The notes under the pieces are model-generated. The model was given only the letters and a program-made list of their open reading frames with translations. It was not told the DNA's origin and did not search any database. A program made the position numbers and the translations under genes. A DNA stretch of 64,000 nucleotides. Source: Pedobacter cryoconitis (GTDB lineage Bacteria; Bacteroidota; Bacteroidia; Sphingobacteriales; Sphingobacteriaceae). This document shows positions 1-7,350 of the stretch, piece after piece; the first letter of the stretch is position 1; every line of letters starts with the position of its first letter. The stretch spans positions 4,960,001 through 5,024,000 of the forward strand of contig NZ_CP014504.1 of NCBI RefSeq assembly GCF_001590605.1, written 5' to 3'.

Positions 1-174
1 GCTTACCGTGCAACTTTCATCATTGACCCACAAGGAATTATCCGTTGGGCTAGTGCAAATGACTTAAGTGTTGGACGTAACGTAAAAGAAGTATTAAGAG
101 TACTTGACGCTTTACAAACTGACGAACTTTGTCCTTGTAACTGGGAAAAAGGTGAAGCAACTTTAACAGTTTAA
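1..174 (+). CDS. ahpC: Peroxiredoxin AhpC, C-terminal fragment
   Basis: Only the last 57 residues are inside the window; the reading frame is open from base 1. The fragment reads as the end of an AhpC/Prx1-type peroxiredoxin: a strand with FIIDPQGIIRW, a helix ending VLRVLDALQT, and the resolving-cysteine segment DELCPCNW (Cys44 and Cys46 of the fragment) followed by a short tail. In this family the resolving Cys forms a disulfide with the N-terminal peroxidatic Cys of the partner subunit, and the enzyme reduces H2O2 and organic peroxides in the cytoplasm. An AhpD-like gene follows, which fits. The second Cys next to the resolving one is a small peculiarity. The peroxidatic half cannot be seen. 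Confidence 0.9.
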   Translation, partial: AYRATFIIDPQGIIRWASANDLSVGRNVKEVLRVLDALQTDELCPCNWEKGEATLTV

Positions 175-184
175 ATTATCACGT

Positions 185-249
185 CCTGTTTATTTTTAAA
201 CAGGGTTTAATTCATAGAAACCCCTGTAAATGCATTTTTCAGGGGTTTC
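185..249 (+). terminator. Two tandem hairpins after ahpC
   Basis: A first hairpin has 8-bp arms CCTGTTTA/TAAACAGG (185-192 and 197-204). A second has perfect 10-bp arms GAAACCCCTG/CAGGGGTTTC (217-226 and 240-249) followed by a T-containing stretch. Their position directly after the ahpC stop suggests intrinsic termination or 3'-end protection between ahpC and the next gene. Confidence 0.65.
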
Positions 250-304
250 TTATATCCATAGCAGCTGCTTTTTATAAGAAGGCAGCTTTAAAAATCATAA
301 AAAA

Positions 305-889
305 ATGAGTGAAAGTACTGAAACCATAGAAGAATTATTAGCCATTGTAGGTTTAAACGAAGGCTATAGAAACGAGAGTATCCATTTACTTGAAAAAGGT
401 AATTCAAGATATGTACGTGACTTAAAATTAAATTTCAGCAGTACCCTGACTTCAGCACATATTACTGAAAAAGAATGTGCTTTACTGGGCTTAAGTATTG
501 CAATCAATAACAACAACAAAGTATTAACTGATTTCTTTGAAAAACAGGCGCAGCAAAAAGAAGCTACGGCAGAAGAAATCGCTGAAGCAGCTGGTTGTGC
601 TTCTTTACTGGCTTTAAACAATGTACTTTATCGTTTCCGTCACTTTACGGCAAAAGAGAAGTATACCCGCATGCCTGCACGCGTAAGAATGCAATTGATG
701 GGCAACCCGGTAACTGGTAAAGAGTTTTTTGAATTAATGAGTTTGGCTGTTTCAGCTGTAAATGGTTGTGAAATGTGTGTAAATGCACACGAAGAATCTA
801 TTCTGGCTTTAGGAGCTACTGAAGAACGTGTATTTGATGCGATCCGTATTGCCTCAATCGTTACTTCTGCTGGTAAGGTCATTTACTAG
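305..889 (+). CDS. AhpD-like alkylhydroperoxidase (carboxymuconolactone decarboxylase family)
   Basis: The 194-residue protein carries the AhpD active-site pattern: Glu143, Cys155, Cys158 and His162 in the order E-x11-CxxCxxxH (segment CEMCVNAHE). In mycobacterial AhpD this Cys pair is oxidised and reduced while it recycles AhpC, and the Glu and His form a proton relay. Length and spacing match the AhpD-type two-domain CMD fold. The neighbouring ahpC end supports a role as reductant or companion peroxidase. The ATG follows an A-rich stretch with no Shine-Dalgarno, as is usual in Bacteroidetes. The family and redox-active site are clear from sequence; the AhpC partnership is inferred from position. 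Confidence 0.88.
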   Translation: MSESTETIEELLAIVGLNEGYRNESIHLLEKGNSRYVRDLKLNFSSTLTSAHITEKECALLGLSIAINNNNKVLTDFFEKQAQQKEATAEEIAEAAGCASLLALNNVLYRFRHFTAKEKYTRMPARVRMQLMGNPVTGKEFFELMSLAVSAVNGCEMCVNAHEESILALGATEERVFDAIRIASIVTSAGKVIY

Positions 890-906
890 ATTTAACTGAT
901 TTATTG

Positions 907-981
907 AAAAGGAGGTGTCTGAATGGACTGCCCCAGAAAGTGTCTGACTTTTTTGGGCAGTCCATTCAAACACCTCCTTTT
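907..981 (+). terminator. Long hairpin terminator with nested conserved loop
   Basis: The 27-nt arms (907-933 and 955-981) pair with one mismatch, and the right arm ends in a T run. The loop carries TGTCTGACTTTTTTGGGCA (941-959, running into the right arm), which recurs with 17 of 19 identities inside the otherwise different terminator at 31022-31092. It separates ahpD from the tetR operon. Confidence 0.8.
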
Positions 982-1018
982 GTTATATATGGCTGTTTTG
1001 AAAATATTTAAGTATTTA

Positions 1019-1051
1019 TTTGGATTTACTGAACACTGTTCATTACATTTG
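1019..1051 (+). promoter_or_regulatory. Promoter of the tetR-RND operon with embedded operator
   Basis: A Bacteroidetes-type promoter can be read: -33 TTTG at 1019-1022, a 21-bp spacer, and -7 TACATTTG at 1044-1051 (consensus TAnnTTTG). The 13-bp palindrome TGAACA-C-TGTTCA (1030-1042) lies entirely within the spacer, an ideal place for a TetR dimer to block sigma factor. A related palindrome lies at 1704-1716. Confidence 0.72.
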
Positions 1052-1070
1052 CTCTCTATAATTTAAGGAT

Positions 1071-1682
1071 ATGGGTATATCAGAGAGAAAAGAGCGGGAG
1101 CGGGAAGAGATGAAAACGATGATCACCACTGCGGCCATGAAAATGTTCCTGGAGGATGGTTATGCGAAAACTTCTATCCGTAATATCGCTGACGCTATTG
1201 AATATAGTCCCGGCACTATTTACTTATATTATAAAGATAAAGATGAGTTACTTTTTGAAGTTCAGGGGCAAGCTTATCTGAAGTTATTAGAAGCATTCAA
1301 GCAAAATGTAACCAGTACCAATCCACTGGAAAAACTGGAGCAGCTAGGTAAAACCTATGTTTCTTTTGGTTTGGCGAACCCAGAATTGTATGACTTGATG
1401 TTTATTATCAGAGCGCCAACGAATGTAGATGAAACAACTCATGGACACAATGGTGATGCTACTTTTAATTACTTAATCAGTTTGATTGAGGAATGTATTC
1501 AGGCAGATCTGTTAATTTTTAAAAATGCAAATCAGGCGGCACTGCAAATCTGGTCTATGGCGCATGGTCTGGTTTCTTTAAATCTTCGTTGCCGTTTAAA
1601 AGTGATGATTCCTGAAGAATCCTCAATTCCTGAAATTTTACATATAGCGATAGAAGAATATTTATTTTCCATAAGGGCTTAG
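1071..1682 (+). CDS. TetR/AcrR family transcriptional repressor of RND efflux operon
   Basis: A 203-residue TetR-type regulator. Residues about 10-60 form the helix-turn-helix domain (TAAMKMFLEDGYAKTSIRNI followed by GTIYLYYKDKDELL), the classical TetR_N signature. The C-terminal ligand-binding part contains a WSMAHGLVSL segment typical of the WHG-type C-terminal domain. It is the first gene of a same-strand set with an outer-membrane channel, an adaptor and an RND pump, so it very likely represses that operon and is released by a pump substrate. Palindromes inside its promoter (1030-1042) and before the next gene (1704-1716) are the likely operators. The inducer cannot be predicted. Confidence 0.9.
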   Translation: MGISERKEREREEMKTMITTAAMKMFLEDGYAKTSIRNIADAIEYSPGTIYLYYKDKDELLFEVQGQAYLKLLEAFKQNVTSTNPLEKLEQLGKTYVSFGLANPELYDLMFIIRAPTNVDETTHGHNGDATFNYLISLIEECIQADLLIFKNANQAALQIWSMAHGLVSLNLRCRLKVMIPEESSIPEILHIAIEEYLFSIRA

Positions 1683-1703
1683 GCCTTTTTTTTGACCCAT
1701 TAC

Positions 1704-1716
1704 TAAACACTGTTTA
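1704..1716 (+). promoter_or_regulatory. Second TetR operator, before the tolC-type gene
   Basis: The palindrome TAAACA-C-TGTTTA ends two bases before the ATG of the next gene. It matches the operator at 1030-1042 except at one symmetric base pair (G:C replaced by A:T in both arms), and flanking bases are also shared (TACT on the left, TTA on the right). A TTTG lies upstream at 1691-1694, but a clear -7 element is not visible. Confidence 0.65.
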
Positions 1717-1718
1717 TT

Positions 1719-3092
1719 ATGTATACATCATTTATTAAAGCGTCTGTTCTGCTCACTGGATGGCTGCTTATTTTAGGAAAACCAGCCATAGCGCAGCAAC
1801 AGAGCCGGCAGCTGGATGACTATATTTCGTTAGCTTTTGGACAGAACCAGGGTCTGAAGCAACAAAACTTCGACTTGGAAAAATCTTTGTTTGCTTTGAA
1901 AGAAGCGAAAGCAATGTACTTGCCTACGGTGAGTATGTTAGGAAGCTACACCAAATCCGCGGGCGGCAGGACGATAGATGTACCGGTTGGCGATCTGGTC
2001 AATCCTATTTACAGTGCGCTTAATCAATTGACTTCTTCGTCTAAATATCCGCAGATAGCGAATCAATCGTTTTTATTGAACCCGGATAATTTTTATGATG
2101 TTAAGCTCAGAACATCACTTCCGCTGATCAATGCTGAAATCCGTTATAATAAACTGATTAAACAACAATTGATCAGCAGCCAGCAAGCTGCGGTGAATGT
2201 TTACAAAAGAGCGCTGGTCAAAGACATTAAAACTGCTTATTACCACTATTTTCAAGCCTTACAAGGAGTAGAAGCTTACCGAAGTGCGTTATTGCTTATC
2301 GATGAAAACATCCGTGTAAATACGAGTTTACTGAAAAATGGGGTTAGAAATGGGACTGCTTTATTAAGAGCACAGACTGAGCAGGAAAAAACCAATGCTG
2401 CGTTAATCAATGCGCAGCGTAACGTAGACAATGCCAGTGCTTATTTTAATTTCTTATTAAACCGGCCTTTAAAAGAGGCAATTCTGATAGACAGTGTTGG
2501 CATTGCCAATGTGTTAGTTGGGCCGGATACCACAACAGGTATTAGCGGACGGGAAGAATTAAAGCAATTAAGTAGCTTGAAGGAGGTCAACAATCTGGAT
2601 TATAAATTACAGCGGTCCAACTTGATCCCTAAGCTGAGCACGTTTGTAGATCTTGGATCGCAGGGAATGGATTTTAAAGTCAACGATAAAACAAGATATT
2701 ATCTATGGGGTGTCAATTTGCAATGGGACCTCTTTACAGGAGGTAAAAATAAATTCCGTGCGGCACAAGCACAGTCAAATATTAAGGCAAATACAGCGAA
2801 AATTGATGAAACGGAACAGTCGTTTAAATTGCAGCTTGCCCAGGCTCATAACAATTACAGGGCAGCAAAAGCCGCGTGTACGAGTGCAGTTGCGGGTTTG
2901 TCTTTCGCTGGAAAATATTACAGAGATCAGCTCAAAGCATACCGTGCGGGGCAGTTATTATACCTTGAACTGATCGACGCACAGGATCAGCTAACCAGTG
3001 CAAAACTGAGAATGGCCGATACACAGGCCGACTTACAAATCACGCTTGCCGAACTGGAGCGTGACCAGGCAACTTATCCATTGAATAATTAA
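1719..3092 (+). CDS. TolC-family outer membrane efflux protein (RND system)
   Basis: The 457-residue precursor has a signal peptide (cleavage likely after Ala25, KPAIA|QQQ) and then two OEP repeats of long helices around short strands, as in TolC/OprM channels. Characteristic segments are DDYISLAFGQN near the mature N-terminus and NLQWDLFTGGKNKFRAAQAQ near residue 345, the conserved W-x-hydrophobic-F-x-GG turn of the second repeat. It should form the trimeric outer-membrane and periplasmic duct for the RND pump encoded downstream. It starts 36 bp after tetR, directly behind the second operator, and 18 bp precede the adaptor gene. Confidence 0.92.
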   Translation: MYTSFIKASVLLTGWLLILGKPAIAQQQSRQLDDYISLAFGQNQGLKQQNFDLEKSLFALKEAKAMYLPTVSMLGSYTKSAGGRTIDVPVGDLVNPIYSALNQLTSSSKYPQIANQSFLLNPDNFYDVKLRTSLPLINAEIRYNKLIKQQLISSQQAAVNVYKRALVKDIKTAYYHYFQALQGVEAYRSALLLIDENIRVNTSLLKNGVRNGTALLRAQTEQEKTNAALINAQRNVDNASAYFNFLLNRPLKEAILIDSVGIANVLVGPDTTTGISGREELKQLSSLKEVNNLDYKLQRSNLIPKLSTFVDLGSQGMDFKVNDKTRYYLWGVNLQWDLFTGGKNKFRAAQAQSNIKANTAKIDETEQSFKLQLAQAHNNYRAAKAACTSAVAGLSFAGKYYRDQLKAYRAGQLLYLELIDAQDQLTSAKLRMADTQADLQITLAELERDQATYPLNN

Positions 3093-3110
3093 TATTAAAA
3101 TATAAACAAA

Positions 3111-4187
3111 ATGAAAGCTATTCATTATGCTGCGCTATTGCTGGGAGTACCGATATTTTACGCTTGCAATACCTCAACGCCAGTTGCCAGCACGGCAATG
3201 GGAAACGATACGATCCCGGTTCAGGTTATGAAACTTAACCTGGAAAGCAGTAATGCTGCAATCCCGGTATCCGGACAATTTACAACGAACAATGAAGTTA
3301 TGCTCTCCTTTAAGACGGGCGGAATTATAAACAGCCTGCTGGTTAAAGAGGGGGATGCGGTTAAAAAAGGGCAATTGCTCGCAACTTTGAACCTCACAGA
3401 GATCAATGCACAAGTGCAGCAAGCTCAACTGGGCTATGAAAAGGCCAAACGTGATTATCAGCGGACAAAAAACTTGTATACTGATAGCGTAGCTACTTTA
3501 GAGCAATTGCAAAATAGTAAAACTGCGCTGCTGGTTTCTCAGCAGCAACTCAATCAGGTTGATTTTAACAGGAAATATTCAGAGATACATGCGCCAGAAA
3601 ATGGCTTTATTTTAAAAAAGATGGCTGATGTAGGCCAGCAGATTTCTTCTGGTACTGCTGTATTACAAACCAACGGGGCACAATCCGGGAAATGGGAGTT
3701 AAAAGTAGGGATCAGCGACAGGGAATGGGCGATTTTAAAATTAAATGATCCGGCGAAAATAGAGACCACTGCTATGCCGGGACAGGTTCTGGACGGAGTA
3801 GTGAGCCGTAAGTCTGAAGGGGTCGATGCAGCTACCGGAACGTTTACAGCTTATATTAAGTTAACGGGACAGACGCCAAAAGCTATTGCTGCCGGCATGT
3901 TTGGAAAAGCAACGCTAAGTCCTTCAAAACACGTGGAGCATAAAGGAAACTGGCAAATACCATACGAGGCATTGTTAGATGGTGACGGAAGCAGCGGTTA
4001 TGTATTTGTTACCAATGATAACAAAACTGCACATAGAGTAAAAGTGACGGTTGCGGGAATTGAAAAAAACACGGTAACTATCAGTGAGGGGTTGGAGAAT
4101 GCTGGGGCATTAATTATTTCCGGATCAGCGTATTTGACAGATAACAGCAAGATCAGTATTCATTCACCATTAAAAACAGCGAAATGA
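3111..4187 (+). CDS. RND efflux periplasmic adaptor lipoprotein (MFP/HlyD type)
   Basis: A 358-residue membrane fusion protein. The N-terminus MKAIHYAALLLGVPIFYAC fits a lipoprotein signal with Cys19 as the lipidated residue. A barrel-sandwich/lipoyl half (VKEGDAVKKGQLLATL) is followed by a short coiled-coil hairpin, the second lipoyl half (IHAPENGFILKK) and a beta-barrel domain near PGQVLDGVVSRKSEG. It links the inner-membrane RND trimer to the TolC-type duct. The last bases overlap the pump gene (ATGA overlap at 4184-4187), indicating translational coupling. Specificity is not visible. Confidence 0.92.
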   Translation: MKAIHYAALLLGVPIFYACNTSTPVASTAMGNDTIPVQVMKLNLESSNAAIPVSGQFTTNNEVMLSFKTGGIINSLLVKEGDAVKKGQLLATLNLTEINAQVQQAQLGYEKAKRDYQRTKNLYTDSVATLEQLQNSKTALLVSQQQLNQVDFNRKYSEIHAPENGFILKKMADVGQQISSGTAVLQTNGAQSGKWELKVGISDREWAILKLNDPAKIETTAMPGQVLDGVVSRKSEGVDAATGTFTAYIKLTGQTPKAIAAGMFGKATLSPSKHVEHKGNWQIPYEALLDGDGSSGYVFVTNDNKTAHRVKVTVAGIEKNTVTISEGLENAGALIISGSAYLTDNSKISIHSPLKTAK

Positions 4188-7100
4188 AAATATCAGATTA
4201 CGCTGTAAAAAACAGCCAGTTTACACTGGTAATTTTCCTGATGATCATTGTATTGGGGATTTCCACCATGTTCAGTATGCCCAGATCGGAGGATCCGGAG
4301 ATGCATGCACCAGCTTTTTCTGTAATAATTGTTTATCCGGGAACCAGCCCAAGGGATATCGAAGACCGGGTGGTTACCCCTTTGGAAAAGACGATTTCGG
4401 GATTGGATGATATCAAAAGGATCAGGACGAGTATCTCTAATGGAGTAGCTGTTTTAAGGGTAGAATATAAATATAGCAGCAGTGTTGAAGGCAAATATCA
4501 GGAAATTGTAAGAGAGGTTAACAGCAGAAGAAGTGAATTGCCGGCTGATATTTATAGCATAGAAGTACAGAAACAGCAACCTTCAGATGTGAATGTATTG
4601 CAGGTTGCACTGGTTTCAGAGAATGCGCCGCGCAGCAGGATGCAATATTATGCGGAAAAGCTTCAGGATGAACTGGAAAAAGTAGCTGCATTGAAGAAAG
4701 TATCTATTTTTGGCTTGCCAAGACAGCAGGTTCGGATAGAGCTTGATCTGGAAAAAATGGCACAGATGAACCTTCCGGTTAGTGCTGTAAAAAATAGCCT
4801 TCAGAGTGAAATGGCAAGTATCCCGGGCGGAAGTATTGATGCTGCTCACCAGACTTTTAACATTGTAACTAACGAATACAGAACCCTAGATGCCGTTCAG
4901 CATACGATTGTTTATGCCGCGGGAGGGAAAAATATAGTCTTAAAGAATATTGCCCGTGTTTATTATGGATATGAAGAAGATAAGCACATTACGCGCTTAA
5001 ACGGGCACCGGAGTTTATTTATAACTGCGGCTCAGAAAGAGGGTGAGAATATTAGTAAAACACAACAGACCTATCAGCCGGTACTGGCAAATTTTAAAAA
5101 GACATTGCCTGCTAATATTGATTTAGTACAGAATTTTGACCAGGCAGATAATGTAAATAGAAGATTGACAGGTTTGGGACATGACTTTATAATTGCGATT
5201 TTACTGGTTGCAGTTACTTTACTGCCATTGGGGATGCGTCCGGCAATTATTGTGATGATTTCAATACCGCTTTCGCTGGCTATCGGAATTGTTTTATTAC
5301 AGTTGTTTGGTTTCAACCTGAATCAACTGAGTATAGTCGGTTTAGTGGTTGCATTGGGGCTGCTGGTCGATGATAGTATTGTTGTTGTAGAGAATATCGA
5401 AAGGTGGATGCTGGAAGGGCATAGCCGTTTGGATGCTACCTTGAAAGCAACTAAACAGATTGGAATGGCAGTAGTAGGTTGTACCATTACGCTGATTATT
5501 GCTTTTATGCCGCTGGTATTTCTGCCAGAAGGTTCTGGCGATTTTATCAGGTCGTTACCACTGGCAGTTATTTTTTCGGTACTGGCATCAATGTTGGTTT
5601 CTTTAACAATTATCCCTTTCTTATCCAGCAGGTTATTGAAAACTCACGTTGGGAATCCAGAAGGAAATATGTTAATGCGTGGACTGAAAAGGTTGATTCA
5701 TGGCAGTTATGCTCGTTTATTGGATAAAGCGTTGCAAAGACCATTGTTAACTATTTCGATCGCGTTTGTACTTTTCGCAACTTCTGTATTTCTTTTCAAA
5801 GTAATTGGATTTAGTTTGTTCCCTGCGTCAGAAAAGCCACAATTCCTGGTGAATATCACTACGCCAAATCAATCTAATTTGTCTTATACTGATGGGGTCG
5901 CCAAGGCTATTGAAAAGGAATTGAAGAAAGAGTCTGAAGTAAAATATTACTCTTCTAATGTAGGGAAGGGGAATCCAAGGATCTATTATAATATTATACC
6001 GGAAAATGACCGCAGCGACTTTGCGCAGTTGTTTGTCCAACTGGATGAGGATACATCTCCTGATGCAAAATTAAAGCTCATCCAGAAGCTACAGAAGCGT
6101 TGGGCACATTATCCGGGTGCAAAGGTCGAAGTTAAGAATTTTGAGCAGGGGCCGCCTGTAATTGCGCCGGTTGAGATTCGTCTTTTCGGAGATAATCTGG
6201 ATACGCTGCGCTTACTTTCTATCAAAGTAGAAAAACTATTGAAGGAATCGCCGGGTACGATGTATGTGAGAAATCCAGTGAGCTTACTCAAAAGTGATAT
6301 CCGTGTAATTGTGAATAAGGAAAAAGCACAAATATCAGGGGTTTCTACTCTAAATATTGATCAAACGGCAAGATTGGCAGTCACTGGGTTAAATATGGGA
6401 ACCTTTTATAACAATGATAACAAAAACGGCTACGGTGTACTGCTGACGCGTATCAAAGAAGGAAGGCCAGGCATGGACGCTTTCCGGAATTTATATGTTG
6501 ACAATGCAAAAGGGAATGCTTTACCGATGAACCAAGTGGCAGATTTGAAGCTGGAAGCCTCACAGGCAGTGATTAATCACCAGGAAAAGAAGCGGGTCGT
6601 TTCTGTACAGGCCAATGTCAGGGATGGTTTTTTGGTTAACCGGGTTATTGATGACGTTATCCTTAAAATGGATAAGGTTCATTTGCCAGCTGGCTATAGT
6701 TATGAAATGGGTGGTGAAGTCGAGTCCAGGAACAACTCGTTTGGTGGGTTTTTAAACATCATTCTGGTTACCGTATTCTTATTTATAGCGGTGTTGATCC
6801 TTTTATTCAAAACATTTAAAAGTACGCTGATTGTTTTGTCTGTTATTCCTTTGGGGGTGGTAGGAGCTGCGGTAGCCTTATGGATAACAGGAAATTCACT
6901 TTCTTTCGTAGCTATTATAGGTTTGATTGCGCTGGCAGGGATAGAGGTGAAAAACACGATTCTGCTGGTAGATTTTACCAATCAGCTCAGAAAGCAAGGG
7001 AAAGGTTTACAAGAAGCGATCCGGGAAGCTGGTGAAGTCAGGTTTTTACCTATCGTATTGACTTCACTGACCGCAATTGGTGGTCTGATACCTATTGCAA

Positions 7101-7267
7101 TTTCAACTAATCCGTTGATCGCACCTTTAGCCATTGTATTAATAGGTGGATTGATTAGTTCGACTTTATTATCGCGGATTGTTACGCCGATTATTTATGA
7201 ACTGATTCCTCCGGTCATAGCGGTTGAAGAACAGCAGGAGGTTGAAGGGCAAAAACCTGAGAATTAA
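4184..7267 (+). CDS. RND multidrug efflux permease (AcrB/MexB-like)
   Basis: The 1027-residue length is standard for the RND family. Hallmarks are the N-terminal TM1, a periplasmic loop with YPGTSPRDIEDRVVTPLE, the TM4 proton-relay segment LGLLVDDSIVVVENIERWM with paired Asp residues, the internal duplication of loop plus six helices, and the second-half motif GIEVKNTILLVDFTNQLR. It exports substrates from the periplasm or inner-membrane leaflet using the proton gradient. It is the last gene of the operon and is followed by a terminator. A drug-type (HAE) rather than metal-type pump is likely, since the conserved TM4 residues are DD, but the substrate is unknown. Confidence 0.93.
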   Translation: MKISDYAVKNSQFTLVIFLMIIVLGISTMFSMPRSEDPEMHAPAFSVIIVYPGTSPRDIEDRVVTPLEKTISGLDDIKRIRTSISNGVAVLRVEYKYSSSVEGKYQEIVREVNSRRSELPADIYSIEVQKQQPSDVNVLQVALVSENAPRSRMQYYAEKLQDELEKVAALKKVSIFGLPRQQVRIELDLEKMAQMNLPVSAVKNSLQSEMASIPGGSIDAAHQTFNIVTNEYRTLDAVQHTIVYAAGGKNIVLKNIARVYYGYEEDKHITRLNGHRSLFITAAQKEGENISKTQQTYQPVLANFKKTLPANIDLVQNFDQADNVNRRLTGLGHDFIIAILLVAVTLLPLGMRPAIIVMISIPLSLAIGIVLLQLFGFNLNQLSIVGLVVALGLLVDDSIVVVENIERWMLEGHSRLDATLKATKQIGMAVVGCTITLIIAFMPLVFLPEGSGDFIRSLPLAVIFSVLASMLVSLTIIPFLSSRLLKTHVGNPEGNMLMRGLKRLIHGSYARLLDKALQRPLLTISIAFVLFATSVFLFKVIGFSLFPASEKPQFLVNITTPNQSNLSYTDGVAKAIEKELKKESEVKYYSSNVGKGNPRIYYNIIPENDRSDFAQLFVQLDEDTSPDAKLKLIQKLQKRWAHYPGAKVEVKNFEQGPPVIAPVEIRLFGDNLDTLRLLSIKVEKLLKESPGTMYVRNPVSLLKSDIRVIVNKEKAQISGVSTLNIDQTARLAVTGLNMGTFYNNDNKNGYGVLLTRIKEGRPGMDAFRNLYVDNAKGNALPMNQVADLKLEASQAVINHQEKKRVVSVQANVRDGFLVNRVIDDVILKMDKVHLPAGYSYEMGGEVESRNNSFGGFLNIILVTVFLFIAVLILLFKTFKSTLIVLSVIPLGVVGAAVALWITGNSLSFVAIIGLIALAGIEVKNTILLVDFTNQLRKQGKGLQEAIREAGEVRFLPIVLTSLTAIGGLIPIAISTNPLIAPLAIVLIGGLISSTLLSRIVTPIIYELIPPVIAVEEQQEVEGQKPEN

Positions 7268-7299
7268 CGTAAATCCTGTAAAAGTTTAATGGTCATAAA

Positions 7300-7335
7300 A
7301 AAAGGAAGCGTCCCAAATATGGAACGCTTCCTTTT
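7300..7335. terminator. Bidirectional terminator between RND pump and ppc
   Basis: The arms AAAAGGAAGCGT (7300-7311) and ACGCTTCCTTTT (7324-7335) form a 12-bp stem with A and T runs at the outer ends. It lies between convergent genes. Confidence 0.85.
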
Positions 7336-7350
7336 AATTATAACTGTTAT

